Position numbers and translations under genes: made by a program. 41,365 nt of DNA, from positions 25,425 through 66,789 of the forward strand of contig NZ_CAKJTL010000143.1 in the NCBI RefSeq assembly GCF_917627385.1, given 5' to 3'. Origin of the DNA: Protofrankia sp. CiT1 (GTDB lineage: Bacteria; Actinomycetota; Actinomycetes; Frankiales; Frankiaceae). The notes below the pieces were generated by a model. It searched no databases, was not told where the DNA came from, and saw nothing but the letters and a program-made list of their open reading frames with translations. Shown one piece after another: positions 17,917 through 28,296 of the stretch (its first letter is position 1; every line of letters begins with the position of its first letter).

Positions 17917-18941
17917 CAGATGTCCTTTTTCATCTTCCGGACGACGTCCCCCAGCGGGGACGTGAGGGGATCAACCTGGGCCGCGTTGGCGGAGTACCCC
18001 GAGCCGTCCTTACCGGTACCGGCCGGGCCGGGCCGGGAGCCCGGTGGGTAGGCGCCTCCCGGCCCACCGCGTGACCCGGGAGAGTCAGTGGAGCGGGGCG
18101 CGCGGGTCACGACGGGTATCGGGGAGGTGCCCGCCGGCCGGGACGCACCCGGCACGGTGGCGGGGCCGAGCACCGGTGGGCTGTTACCCAGCGCGCCGGG
18201 TGAGCGGGCCGGTGGCACGCCATCACCGGCCGCGGGCGGTACCGGCGGGACCGGGCGAGTGCTCTCCGGCCCCTGGCCGGCCGTTCGCGGACGCAGCCGT
18301 GACACCGCCCGGCCCACCGGCCGCGGCCTGGTGACCTCGCCGTCGGTGGGCCCTGGGGCCGGCCCGATCAGGCCGTGCACCGCGCGCACCACCTTGGGCT
18401 GGCGCGCCCGGTCGTCCCCGCGCAGGCCGGTCTCCAGCTCATGACCGCCGAACGACCAGGCCAAAACGATGATGCGCCCGGCACCGGCGACCTTGCCGGC
18501 GTGTGCCCGTTCCAGCCGAGCGCCGCGGACGGCATCCCGCGGGATCCAGAACGGCTCGCTGCCCGTGCGGTCCACCTGGATCCCGTGCTCGTAGACGGTC
18601 ACGTACGCGTCCGCGCGCCCGCCGAGCCCCCGGGCGGTGATGCGGTCGAGCCAGTGCCCGGCATCGACCGTCCCCAGGTAGAGGCCCTTGAGCGGCGCGG
18701 TGAGAACGGTACCTGTCTGGCCGGGGACCACGGGCAGATCGGGGAGGTCCTCCTCCTGCCGCTCAGCGCGGTGACGCCAGGTCCGGCGCATCCCGCCGAC
18801 CGCGGCCACGAACAGCAGCAGACAGCCCAGGGCGAACACCAGATGCAGGCCCAGGCGGTCGGGACCGCGTTGCGGCGCCGTACCGGCAAGACCGTCGGCG
18901 ACGGTGACGAGCGAAGCGGCGAAGGTGAGATGGTCGGTCAT
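17913..18941 (-). CDS. Membrane-anchored PH-like domain protein of the pyr operon
   Basis: 342 residues, the counterpart of the unnamed gene between pyrC and carA in mycobacteria (Rv1382-type). One transmembrane helix at about residues 30-50 ([21 protein letters not shown]) is followed by a bacterial PH-like domain at about 70-185 ([44 protein letters not shown]). The long C-terminal half is proline/glycine-rich and probably disordered. Function unknown; its constant place suggests a link to the operon. It overlaps the pyrC stop (ATGA) and the carA start (GTGA). Confidence 0.8.
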   Translation of the reverse strand: MTDHLTFAASLVTVADGLAGTAPQRGPDRLGLHLVFALGCLLLFVAAVGGMRRTWRHRAERQEEDLPDLPVVPGQTGTVLTAPLKGLYLGTVDAGHWLDRITARGLGGRADAYVTVYEHGIQVDRTGSEPFWIPRDAVRGARLERAHAGKVAGAGRIIVLAWSFGGHELETGLRGDDRARQPKVVRAVHGLIGPAPGPTDGEVTRPRPVGRAVSRLRPRTAGQGPESTRPVPPVPPAAGDGVPPARSPGALGNSPPVLGPATVPGASRPAGTSPIPVVTRAPRSTDSPGSRGGPGGAYPPGSRPGPAGTGKDGSGYSANAAQVDPLTSPLGDVVRKMKKDIW

Positions 18942-20281
18942 ACGATCTTCCCGTCAAGCACGGTGGGACGCCCCCGCAAGAATGTGGCCTGGACACGTCC
19001 AGGCAGGCTGCGGCCGGCGTAGGGGGTGTTGCGACTGCGGCTGGCGAACGCGTGCGGATCCACCGTCCAGCGGGCCGCCGGATCAAGCAGGACGACGTTC
19101 GCCACGGCGCCTGGGCGCAGCGCCGCGGCCACGTCCCGCGACGCCTGGGGCAGGCCGCCGATCCGGCTCGGGGCGCCCGCCATCCGGTCGGCGAGCCCAG
19201 CCCAGTCCAGCAGCCCTGGCTCCACCATGACCATGATCGCGATCGACAGCGCGGTCTCCAGGCCGACCATGCCGGGACGGGCGGCGGCCCACTCCGTTTC
19301 CTTGTCCTGCGGGGCGTGGGGAGCGTGATCGGTCGCGATGCAGTCAATGGTGCCGTCGGCCAGCCCGGCGCGCAGTGCCTCGACGTCGGCGGCGGTCCGT
19401 AGCGGTGGGTTGACCTTGTAGACCGGGTCGTAGGAGGCGGCCAGGTCGTCGGTGAGCAGCAGATGGTGCGGGGTGACCTCGGCCGTGACCCGCCAGCCCT
19501 TGGACTTCGCCCAGCGCAGGATCTCCACCGAGCCCGCGGTCGAGACGTGACAGACATGCAGCCGCGAGCCCACATGCCCGGCCAGCAGCGCGTCCCGGGC
19601 GATGATCGCCTCCTCGGCGGCGGCCGGCCACCCGGGCAGGCCGAGCCGTGCCGACACGACGCCCTCGTTCAGCTGCGCGTTCTCGGTCAGCCGGGGTTCT
19701 TGAGCGTGCTGGGCGATCACCCCGTCAAAGGCCTTGACGTACTCCAGCGCCCGGCGCATGAGCACCGCGTCGGACACACAGTTGCCGTCGTCGGAGAACA
19801 CCCGGACGGCCGCCGCCGATGAGGCCATCGCGCCCAGCTCGGCGAGCCGGGCACCGTGCAGCCCCTCGGTGACCGCGCCGACCGGGCGCACATCACAGTG
19901 CCCGGCGGTCCGGCCGAGCCGCCACACCTGCTCCACCACCCCGGCGGTGTCCGCGACCGGCTCGGTGTTGGCCATCGCGAACACGGTGGTGAAACCACCC
20001 AGTGCCGCCGCCCGGGTGCCCGAGGCGACGGTCTCGGCATCCTCCCGGCCCGGTTCGCGCAGATGGGTGTGCAGGTCCACCAGCCCAGGCAACGCGATCA
20101 GACCGTCCGCGTCGAGGACGGTCGCGCCGGGCGCGGACAGGGCCGGCCCGATCTCGGCCAGCACCGGGCCATCCAGGAGCATGTCCACCGCGGCCCCACC
20201 CAGCGGCCGGACACCGCGCAGGAGCCAGCGTCCGCCGCTGTCCACCGGATCTCGCACGGCGGCGTCAACGCGTTGCGTCAT
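18938..20281 (-). CDS. pyrC: Dihydroorotase
   Basis: 447 residues, class I dihydroorotase; cyclises carbamoyl aspartate. Metal ligands are visible in GLVDLHTHLREPG, AQHAQEPRL, HVCHVSTAGS and CIATDHAPHAPQDK, and the substrate-binding AMANTEPV is present. ATG 20281 has CTGGAGG 7 nt upstream. It lies 61 bp after pyrB and overlaps the PH-like gene by 4 bp. Confidence 0.97.
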   Translation of the reverse strand: MTQRVDAAVRDPVDSGGRWLLRGVRPLGGAAVDMLLDGPVLAEIGPALSAPGATVLDADGLIALPGLVDLHTHLREPGREDAETVASGTRAAALGGFTTVFAMANTEPVADTAGVVEQVWRLGRTAGHCDVRPVGAVTEGLHGARLAELGAMASSAAAVRVFSDDGNCVSDAVLMRRALEYVKAFDGVIAQHAQEPRLTENAQLNEGVVSARLGLPGWPAAAEEAIIARDALLAGHVGSRLHVCHVSTAGSVEILRWAKSKGWRVTAEVTPHHLLLTDDLAASYDPVYKVNPPLRTAADVEALRAGLADGTIDCIATDHAPHAPQDKETEWAAARPGMVGLETALSIAIMVMVEPGLLDWAGLADRMAGAPSRIGGLPQASRDVAAALRPGAVANVVLLDPAARWTVDPHAFASRSRNTPYAGRSLPGRVQATFLRGRPTVLDGKIV

Positions 20282-20342
20282 GAAGCGGCCTCCAGAACGA
20301 ACATCGTAGGGAGTGCGGCGGCACAGACCACCGAGAGCACAG

Positions 20343-21266
20343 TCATGCCACCTCCCTGGTACCGCCCAACAGCAGGTACAGAACAGCCATCCGCACGCTT
20401 ACGCCGTTGGCGACCTGCTCGACCGCTGTCGAGCGGGTCGAGTCGGCCACATCCGAGGCGATCTCCATGCCACGCACCATCGGCCCCGGATGCATCACCA
20501 GCGCGGACGCCGGCATGGCCGCGAGCCGGTCGGCGTCCAGGCCGTACCGGCGGGTGTACTCCCGCTCCGTGGGGAAGAACGCCGCCGTCATCCGCTCCCG
20601 CTGGACCCGCAGCACGATGACGACATCGCTTTTGGGCAGCACCGCGTCCAGATCGTAGGAGACCGTGACCGGCCATCGCTCGATCCCGACGGGCACCAGC
20701 GTGGGCGGGGCGACCACCGTCACGGCCGCTCCCAGGGTCGACAGCAGCCACATGTTGGACCGGGCCACCCGGGAGTGCAGGATGTCGCCGACGATTGTGA
20801 CGGACAGGCCGTCGAGACGACCGAGCCGGCGCCGGATGGTGAACGCGTCGAGCAACGCCTGGGTCGGATGCTCATGGGTGCCGTCCCCGGCGTTGACCAC
20901 GCTGCCGCGCACCCACCCGGCAAGCCGGCGCGGAGCCCCGCTGGCCGGGTGCCGGCACACCACCACGTCCGCGCCCATCGCCTCGAGGGTGAGCGCGGTG
21001 TCCTTGAGGCTTTCTCCCTTGGAGACGCTCGAGCCGCGGGCGGAGAAATTGATTACATCAGCGGACAGCCGCTTGGCCGCGACCTCGAACGACGTCCGGG
21101 TCCGGGTCGAGTCCTCAAAGAACAGATTGACCACCGTACGACCGCGCAGGGTCGGCAGTTTCTTGACCGACCGGTCCGCGACGGTCGCCATGTACTCGGC
21201 CGTGTCGAGCACGAGCAGGGCGTCATCCCGACCAAGATCTTCCGTGGAAAGCAGATGACGTATCAC
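20343..21266 (-). CDS. pyrB: Aspartate carbamoyltransferase catalytic subunit
   Basis: About 307 residues from the chosen start. It condenses carbamoyl phosphate and aspartate. The carbamoyl-phosphate loop is [39 protein letters not shown] and the C-terminal [12 protein letters not shown] are intact. GTG 21266 is chosen because similarity begins there ([11 protein letters not shown]). In-frame GTG at 21275 and 21335 and TTG at 21377 would extend it into or close to pyrR. No pyrI regulatory subunit is present, as usual for actinobacteria. Confidence 0.95.
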   Translation of the reverse strand: MIRHLLSTEDLGRDDALLVLDTAEYMATVADRSVKKLPTLRGRTVVNLFFEDSTRTRTSFEVAAKRLSADVINFSARGSSVSKGESLKDTALTLEAMGADVVVCRHPASGAPRRLAGWVRGSVVNAGDGTHEHPTQALLDAFTIRRRLGRLDGLSVTIVGDILHSRVARSNMWLLSTLGAAVTVVAPPTLVPVGIERWPVTVSYDLDAVLPKSDVVIVLRVQRERMTAAFFPTEREYTRRYGLDADRLAAMPASALVMHPGPMVRGMEIASDVADSTRSTAVEQVANGVSVRMAVLYLLLGGTREVA

Positions 21267-21354
21267 ACGACCCACCTGGCCGGCATCCGCCAGCGGGTGC
21301 GGGCGCCGCGGGCCGGCCGAGAATGCCGCCGCCACCCGCGGGCGAGGCCGTTCA

Positions 21355-21951
21355 TCAACCCGCCCCTTCCGAAACAATCATCACCGCGTCACGGTCGTCG
21401 GTTTCGACGAGACGGACCGCTACCACCTCCTGGCGGGAGGTCGGCATGTTCTTGCCCACATAGTCGGCCCGGATCGGCAGTTCCCGGTGGCCGCGGTCCA
21501 CCAGGACCGCAAGTTGCACCACCCGGGGCCGGCCGAACTCGGCCAGCGCGTCGAGAGCCGCCCGCACCGTGCGCCCGGAGTACAGGACGTCATCGACGAG
21601 AATCACCGTCGAGCCGTCGATCCCCCCGTCGGGAAGGTCGGTGACCTCGAGCGGGCGGACCGCCCGAAGCCGCAGATCGTCGCGGTGCATGGTCGGGTCG
21701 AGCGAACCCACCCCGAGCTCGATGCCTTCCACCGCGCGGACCCGGGCGGCAAGCCGGTGCGCCAGCGGCACCCCCCGGGTGGGGATACCGAGAAGCACGA
21801 CGCCGGCACCGCCGGAGGTCTTCTCCAGGATCTGATGCGCCATCCGGGTGAGTACCCGACCGATGTCCGCGCCGGAGAGGACGGTACGAACGGTGCCCTG
21901 GCCGGATGCCTCCGGACCGGGCAAGGATCCACCCGTGGCGGTTGTGGCCAT
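21355..21951 (-). CDS. pyrR: Bifunctional pyr operon regulator / uracil phosphoribosyltransferase
   Basis: 198 residues. RNA-binding repressor of the pyr operon that senses UMP/UTP and PRPP and has weak uracil phosphoribosyltransferase activity. The PRPP loop [13 protein letters not shown] is intact; [16 protein letters not shown] and [10 protein letters not shown] are family hallmarks. ATG 21951 has AAGGAGGG 8 nt upstream. This site lies in the stem of a PyrR-binding hairpin, so the gene probably represses its own translation. First gene of the operon. Confidence 0.96.
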   Translation of the reverse strand: MATTATGGSLPGPEASGQGTVRTVLSGADIGRVLTRMAHQILEKTSGGAGVVLLGIPTRGVPLAHRLAARVRAVEGIELGVGSLDPTMHRDDLRLRAVRPLEVTDLPDGGIDGSTVILVDDVLYSGRTVRAALDALAEFGRPRVVQLAVLVDRGHRELPIRADYVGKNMPTSRQEVVAVRLVETDDRDAVMIVSEGAG

Positions 21952-21961
21952 GACGGTGTCC

Positions 21962-21997
21962 CTCCTTCCCCGCCTCACTGGACGGCCCTTAAAGGAG
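21962..21997 (-). promoter_or_regulatory. PyrR-binding RNA hairpin sequestering the pyrR Shine-Dalgarno
   Basis: On the transcribed strand CTCCTTTAAGGG opens the element, GTCCAGTGAGGCG forms the loop region (21971-21983) and GGGAAGGAG closes it. CTCCTT (21992-21997) pairs with AAGGAG (21962-21967), the ribosome-binding site of pyrR. The loop matches the known PyrR target core UCCAGAGAGGCU with the conserved CCUUUAA upstream, as in Bacillus binding loops and the mycobacterial leader. Binding of PyrR would hold the site closed: translational control rather than attenuation. No terminator is seen. Confidence 0.8.
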
Positions 21998-22090
21998 CGG
22001 TTCGGATGACGGTATCAGGCACCCGCACAGGCCCTTCGACCTGCGGGTACGCGAAAGGAACCACGACCGCACGCTCTTTGACGCACTAGA

Positions 22091-22109
22091 TTGTCACTGC
22101 ACGTTACAA
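22091..22109. promoter_or_regulatory. Candidate BldD-type palindrome between pyrR and bldD
   Basis: TTGTCACTGCACGTTACAA is an imperfect inverted repeat with half-sites TTGTNAC and GTNACAA. Its core GTCACTGCACGTTAC fits the outer positions of the BldD consensus (nTnAC and GTnAn with the right spacing) but not the central CWG. It lies in the divergent pyrR/bldD region, 217 bp upstream of bldD. The rest of the gap 21998-22325 holds leaders and promoters only. Confidence 0.35.
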
Positions 22110-22254
22110 CCTTAGAACCCGACGCGCATGAACAGTCCTTTGTGGGGAAGTTCCCATAGCCGTAGCGCCTAGCGCGATCGGAGTACTACAGAAAGTGGTA
22201 CAAAGAAAGAGCCAACACGACCCCCCTGGTGTCGAGCCGCAACCGGCCCGGGAC

Positions 22255-22260
22255 TACTAT
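22255..22260 (+). promoter_or_regulatory. Possible -10 box of bldD
   Basis: TACTAT lies 65 bp upstream of the bldD ATG in GC-rich surroundings. No good -35 hexamer is visible at 16-18 bp, so this is tentative. Confidence 0.3.
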
Positions 22261-22325
22261 GGGTAACCACCGGCGGCAAGAGCCCCGGTTCCAACTGATC
22301 GACCACGACGGGAGTGGGCACTCCG

Positions 22326-22826
22326 ATGTCCGACTATGCGAAGGCGCTCGGTACTCGGCTGCGCGCAATACGCACCCAGCAGGGGCTCTCGCTTCATGGC
22401 GTCGAGGAGAAGTCGCACGGGCGGTGGAAGGCTGTCGTCGTGGGCTCCTACGAACGCGGAGACCGCGCCGTTACGGTGCAACGCCTGTCCGAACTTGCCG
22501 AGTTCTACGGCGTCCCGGTGGGAGAGCTCCTCCCCGAAGGCTCGACCGTGGCTCCACTCGAGCAGTCGCCGCGCATCGTCCTCGACCTGGAGCGTCTTTC
22601 CCAGGTGCCCAAGGAGCAGGGCGGCCCGCTCGCCCGCTACGCGGCAACCATTCAGAGCCAACGCGGCGACTACAACGGCCGCGTGCTCTCGATCCGCTAT
22701 GAGGACCTGCGTTCTCTCGCCGTCATCTACGACACCTCACCGAGCAAGCTCACCGAGCAGCTTGTCTCGTGGGGGGTGCTGAGCCCCGACCAGAATCAGG
22801 AAGTCAGCATCAGCGAGTCCGCCTAG
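22326..22826 (+). CDS. bldD: BldD, c-di-GMP-dependent developmental master regulator
   Basis: 166 residues, full length. The N-terminal XRE-type helix-turn-helix (about 8-65) is nearly canonical: LRAIRTQQGLSLHGVEEKS, VVVGSYERGDRAVTVQRL. The C-terminal domain carries the tetrameric c-di-GMP binding signature RGD-X8-RYED at residues 113-115 and 124-127, so ligand binding is expected to be intact. ATG 22326 matches other BldD proteins (MSDYAKALGTRLRAIR); a GTG at 22314 is in frame. In sporulating actinomycetes BldD with c-di-GMP represses sporulation genes in vegetative growth. It sits between pyrR and nusB, as in Streptomyces, and is followed by a terminator. Confidence 0.96.
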   Translation: MSDYAKALGTRLRAIRTQQGLSLHGVEEKSHGRWKAVVVGSYERGDRAVTVQRLSELAEFYGVPVGELLPEGSTVAPLEQSPRIVLDLERLSQVPKEQGGPLARYAATIQSQRGDYNGRVLSIRYEDLRSLAVIYDTSPSKLTEQLVSWGVLSPDQNQEVSISESA

Positions 22827-22837
22827 GGCGTGCCTGA

Positions 22838-22869
22838 GGCCGCGCGAGCATGGTTCCTTTCGCGCGGCC
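22838..22869 (+). terminator. bldD terminator hairpin
   Basis: GGCCGCGCGA (22838-22847) pairs with TCGCGCGGCC (22860-22869) around a 12-nt loop, 11 bp after the bldD stop. It is a perfect 10-bp stem without a U-run. Two direct copies of CCGGAGGCGCTCAA follow at 22868-22900. The remaining gap to the MITE shows no gene. Confidence 0.7.
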
Positions 22870-23037
22870 GGAGGCGCTCAACCGGAGGCGCTCAAGGAGC
22901 GCGATCCGGCTCCGAGGCGCCAGAACGCGAGGGTGGTCCGCCGGAGGCTCCCGGCATCCGGCGGACCAGGCCGGGACCAGGCCCGGATCAGCGCTGGGCC
23001 GAATCTCGCCGGTCACGACCGGGATTTTCACCCTGGC

Positions 23038-23134
23038 TGAGAGCGACCAGCACCAACGGGCGCGGCGTCACCGGGCTGGGGCACGCACCCCAGCCCCGCT
23101 CCTTGAGCCAATCCCCTACTGCCGGGCGCTCTTA
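23038..23134. mobile_element. 91-bp MITE-like element (copy 3) overlapping the nusB 3' end
   Basis: Element 23041-23131 is a close relative of the copy at 3735-3824, sharing the GGGCTGGGGCACGCACCCCA core and the right end GCCGGGCGCTC. The left end GAGCGACCAGCACCAACGGG is more diverged. Flanks are TGA on the left and TTA on the right, so the TNA duplication has mutated or is absent. The right end encodes the last residues and the stop of nusB. Confidence 0.75.
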
Positions 23135-23523
23135 AGATCAAGAAGCCGCGCCAGCAGGCCGTTGACGAACGCGGGCGAGTGTTCCGTCGAGATCGTTTTG
23201 GCGAGTTCGACCGCTTCGTCGATGGCCACTCCGTCGGGGATGTCCTCACGCCAGAGCAGTTCCAGAGCGCCGATCCGCAGGATGTTGCGATCGACCGGCG
23301 GCATCCGCTCAAGCGTCCACTCCTGCGCGTGGTCGGACAGCATCCCGTCGATGTCGGCGAGGCGCTCGACAACACCTTGGACCAGGCTGACGGTGTATTC
23401 CGGCACCGGCGGATCGGCCTGCGCGAGACGCTCGGCAAGCGTGTCGGTGAAGCTGTTCCCGCGCATGTCGGCCTCGTAGAGGATGTCGAGAGCGCGCTTG
23501 CGAGCCTTCGACCGGGCGCTCAG
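23116..23523 (-). CDS. nusB: Transcription antitermination factor NusB, apparent CTG start
   Basis: About 135 residues. NusB with NusE binds boxA RNA in rRNA antitermination. The N-terminal RNA-binding segment [21 protein letters not shown] is conserved but has no ATG, GTG or TTG before it. CTG at 23523 overlaps the efp stop (CTGA) exactly where ATGA would be expected, with GGGTGA just upstream. An internal ATG at 23466 would remove the conserved helix. The C-terminal [15 protein letters not shown] and [14 protein letters not shown] are normal. The last residues SARQ and the stop TAG are encoded by the inserted MITE end. Confidence 0.88.
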   Translation of the reverse strand: MSARSKARKRALDILYEADMRGNSFTDTLAERLAQADPPVPEYTVSLVQGVVERLADIDGMLSDHAQEWTLERMPPVDRNILRIGALELLWREDIPDGVAIDEAVELAKTISTEHSPAFVNGLLARLLDLKSARQ

Positions 23524-24083
23524 CTCGTCACCCGGCCGAGATAACGGCCGTCCCTGGTGTCGACCTTGACCTTCTCACCGGTGGTGATGAACAAGGGGAC
23601 CTGGACGGTGGCACCGGTCTCCAGCGTCGCGGGCTTGTTGCCACCGGTGGAGCGGTCGCCCTGCACCCCCGGCTCGGTCTCCGAAATAATCAGCTCGACG
23701 CTCGCCGGGAGCTCCACGTACAGGGGCGCGCCGTCGTGCAGCGCCACCGTCGCGGTGGTGTTCTCCAGCATGTAGTTCGCGGCATCGCCGACGACGTCGG
23801 GCGGGATCGGCAGCTGGTCGAACGACTCGCTGTCCATGAAGACGAAGTCCGCGCCGTCGCGGTAGAGGAAGCTCATCTCCCGCCGGTCGACGGTCGCCAG
23901 TTCCACCTTCACACCGGCGTTGAACGTACGGTCGACAACCTTGCCCGTCAGGACGTTCTTCAGCGTCGTCCGGACAAACGCCCCGCCCTTCCCGGGCTTG
24001 ACGTGCTGGAACCCGACGACGCTCCACAGGGTGCCGTCGAGGTCGAGTGTCATGCCGTTCTTCAGGTCATTCGTGGTCGCCAC
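23520..24083 (-). CDS. efp: Translation elongation factor P
   Basis: 187 residues, exactly the usual size when started at GTG 24083 ([11 protein letters not shown]), with GGAGAG 9 nt upstream; the open frame continues 25 codons further without similarity. EF-P relieves ribosome stalling at polyprolines. Domain I carries the tip loop [10 protein letters not shown] with lysine 32, the residue modified in some bacteria; no modification gene is present here. The C-terminal signature [17 protein letters not shown] is intact. Overlaps nusB. pepQ, found between aroQ and efp in mycobacteria, is absent from the 103-bp gap. Confidence 0.96.
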   Translation of the reverse strand: MATTNDLKNGMTLDLDGTLWSVVGFQHVKPGKGGAFVRTTLKNVLTGKVVDRTFNAGVKVELATVDRREMSFLYRDGADFVFMDSESFDQLPIPPDVVGDAANYMLENTTATVALHDGAPLYVELPASVELIISETEPGVQGDRSTGGNKPATLETGATVQVPLFITTGEKVKVDTRDGRYLGRVTS

Positions 24084-24186
24084 TGCGCGCAACTCTCCAG
24101 CCGGACCAGCAGGTTGGTCCGTTCGACTGACGGGGATCTCGGGAGAGTCTATAGCCATACCGAACAGCCGCCCGCCAGCCGAGGTG

Positions 24187-24630
24187 TCAGGCGCCGTCGC
24201 GCGGCCGGCGGGCGGCGATCGCCCGCAACGCGAGAAGGTACGAGTCGAAGCCCAGCCCGGTGATGGTCCCGGCCGCCACCGCGCTGATCACGCTGTGGTG
24301 CCGGAAGGCCTCCCGGGCATGGGTCTGGCTCAGGTGCACCTCTACCAGCGGTCCCCGGACCTCGGCGGCGGCGTCGCGCAGCGCGTAGGAGTAGTGCGAC
24401 CATGCCCCCGGGTTCAGTACCACCGCTGCCTCAGTGTCCGCGGCCTCGTGCAGCCAGGCGAGCATCGTGGCCTCGTCGTCGGTCTGCCGGCAGTCCACCA
24501 CCAGGCCCAGCTCCGCGGCCTGCCGCTGACAGGCAGCGACAAGATCGTTATAGTCGCGGCTGCCGTACACCGCCGGTTCCCGCCGGCCCAGCCGGCCGAG
24601 GTTCGCGCCGCTGAGCACCATCACCCTCAC
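24187..24630 (-). CDS. aroQ: 3-dehydroquinate dehydratase, type II
   Basis: 147 residues. Third step of the shikimate pathway. Type II features: [19 protein letters not shown] with the catalytic tyrosine, [15 protein letters not shown], and [17 protein letters not shown] with the catalytic histidine. The usual NGPNLN is here SGANLG. GTG 24630 follows AAGGT at 6 nt and lies 10 bp after aroB. It is part of the aroC-aroK-aroB-aroQ run. Confidence 0.93.
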   Translation of the reverse strand: MRVMVLSGANLGRLGRREPAVYGSRDYNDLVAACQRQAAELGLVVDCRQTDDEATMLAWLHEAADTEAAVVLNPGAWSHYSYALRDAAAEVRGPLVEVHLSQTHAREAFRHHSVISAVAAGTITGLGFDSYLLALRAIAARRPRDGA

Positions 24631-24640
24631 GATGGGACCT

Positions 24641-26351
<1,711 letters not shown>

Positions 26352-26355
<4 letters not shown>

Positions 26356-27569
26356 ACCGGCTCCGACCTGATGACCAGCGACTGCACGTACATCTCACAG
26401 TTGCGCCGGGACTCCGCCACCGAGTCGCCACCGAACTTCTCCACCGCCGCGTCGGCGAGCACGAGCGCGACCATGGCCTCGGCGACAACCCCCGCCGCGG
26501 GTACCGCGCACACATCCGAACGCTGCGCGATCGCGACCGCCTGTTCCCCGGTGGCGACGTCGATCGTGGCCAGCGGCCGGGACAACGTCGAGATCGGCTT
26601 CATGGCCGCCCGGACCCGCAGCGGCTCGCCGGTGGTCATCCCGCCCTCGATGCCGCCGGCACGGTCGCTGGCCCGGCGCACCCGATACGGCCCGCCCGGC
26701 GTCCCGTCGGTGGGCAGCCGTTCGATCTCGTCGTGGGCCTGCGACCCCCGCCGCCGGGCCGTGGTGAAACCGTCACCGAACTCCACCCCCTTGATCGCCT
26801 GGATGCCCATGAGCTCACCGGCGATCCGGGCGTCAAGGCGACGATCACCATGGACGTAGCTGCCCAGCCCGGGTGGACAGCCGTAGGCCAAGACCTCGAC
26901 GATCCCACCGAGGGTGTCGGCATCCCGGCGGGCGGCGTCGATCTCGGCGACCATCCGCAGGCTCGTCGCCGGGTCGGCGCAGCGGACCGGGTCGGCGTCC
27001 ACCACGTCCATGGTCATCGGCTGCGGTGCTGGCGAGCCGGGCGGTACCGCCACCCCGCCGATCGCCACCACATGGGAGACGACCTCAATGCCGTACGCCT
27101 GGCGGAGCAGGGCCTTCGCGACGGTCCCGAGGGCGACGCGCGCCGCGGTCTCCCGGGCGCTGGCCCGCTCGAGCACGGGCCGGGCGTCGGCGAACCCGTA
27201 CTTCTGCATCCCGGCCAGATCCGCGTGACCAGGTCGCGGACGGGTCAGCGGAGCGTTTCGGGCCAGCCCCGCCAGCTCCGCGCTGTCGATCGGATCCGGC
27301 GCCATGACCTGACGCCACCTGGGCCACTCGGTGTTGCGGACGACGACGCTGACCGGACCGCCCAGGGTGCGGCCGTGGCGCACTCCCCCCAGCAGCTCGA
27401 CCTCGTCACGCTCAAAGCTCATCCGTGCGCCGCGGCCGTGACCGAGCCGGCGGCGGGCGAGCTCGTCGGCGATCTGAGTGCTGGATACCCCTATCCCGGC
27501 CGGCAGCCCCTCGATGGTTGCCACCAGGGCCGGGCCGTGCGACTCCCCAGCAGTCAACCAGCGCAGCAT
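26352..27569 (-). CDS. aroC: Chorismate synthase
   Basis: 405 residues. Forms chorismate from EPSP using reduced FMN. Signature 1 is [18 protein letters not shown] near the N-terminus; the arginine-rich FMN site ([13 protein letters not shown]) and the C-terminal signature [13 protein letters not shown] are present. The start at 27569 gives [12 protein letters not shown], the conserved N-terminus. The gap to the prepilin peptidase is 61 bp. Confidence 0.97.
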
Positions 27570-27630
27570 GCACCCAGTCTTCCATGCGGGCCGGCCATCG
27601 ACGGCGGGCCGGTCATGGCGGGCAGGCTGG

Positions 27631-28296
27631 TCATGGACGTGCGGGCCAACCGACGATCGCGACGAAGGCGCCCGCGAGCAGGAACGGCCCGTACGCGATG
27701 CGCGCGCTCAGGCTGGCGCGCCTGGTCACCAGCAGGAGCAGTGCCCACATCCCGGCCAGCGTCATCCCCACCACGAACCCGGTGAGGACGGCCGAGGCGC
27801 CAAGCCACCCGAGGGCGCCGCCGAGCAGGCCGGCCAGCTTCACGTCGCCGAACCCCAGGCCGGCGCCGGGCAACGCCCACAGCCCCGCGGACACCACGGA
27901 CACGACCGCGGCGGCGAGGAGACCGCGCCACCATCGTCCCAGGTCCCCGTCCACGACGGCCGCGAGCCCGAACAGCGCGGCCAGGATCGGATAGGACGGC
28001 AGGGTGATCGCGTCAGGCAGCCGATGAACCCTGATGTCGATGACGGCAAGCAGCACTCCCGTCACCCCCAGATAGGCGTATGCCGGCAGCCAACTGACAT
28101 GATCATTTAATGCGGCCGCGAACGCGGCGACCACCACGCCGGTGAGCACGCCCAGCGACCAGCCGGTGGGCACCGGTGTCCGGATCCGCTCACCGTCAAC
28201 CGGCTCGAAGGCGCCCACCAACGCGGGAAGCGCCGGGACGACACACAGCGCGGCAAGGACGATCACTATGCTGGACGCGGTTCCCAGCACGTTCAC
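27631..28296 (-). CDS. Prepilin peptidase (A24 family), short form
   Basis: About 221 residues with 6-7 predicted membrane helices. The two catalytic aspartates of the A24 family are visible in [13 protein letters not shown] (near residue 95) and [11 protein letters not shown] (near residue 150). The N-terminal cysteine/methylase domain of PilD is missing, as in other actinobacterial proteins next to aroE. It would process type IV-like or Tad prepilins, but no pilin gene is in the window. GTG 28296 overlaps the aroE stop as GTGA; the open frame further upstream is antisense-like low complexity within aroE. Confidence 0.85.
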   Translation of the reverse strand: MNVLGTASSIVIVLAALCVVPALPALVGAFEPVDGERIRTPVPTGWSLGVLTGVVVAAFAAALNDHVSWLPAYAYLGVTGVLLAVIDIRVHRLPDAITLPSYPILAALFGLAAVVDGDLGRWWRGLLAAAVVSVVSAGLWALPGAGLGFGDVKLAGLLGGALGWLGASAVLTGFVVGMTLAGMWALLLLVTRRASLSARIAYGPFLLAGAFVAIVGWPARP

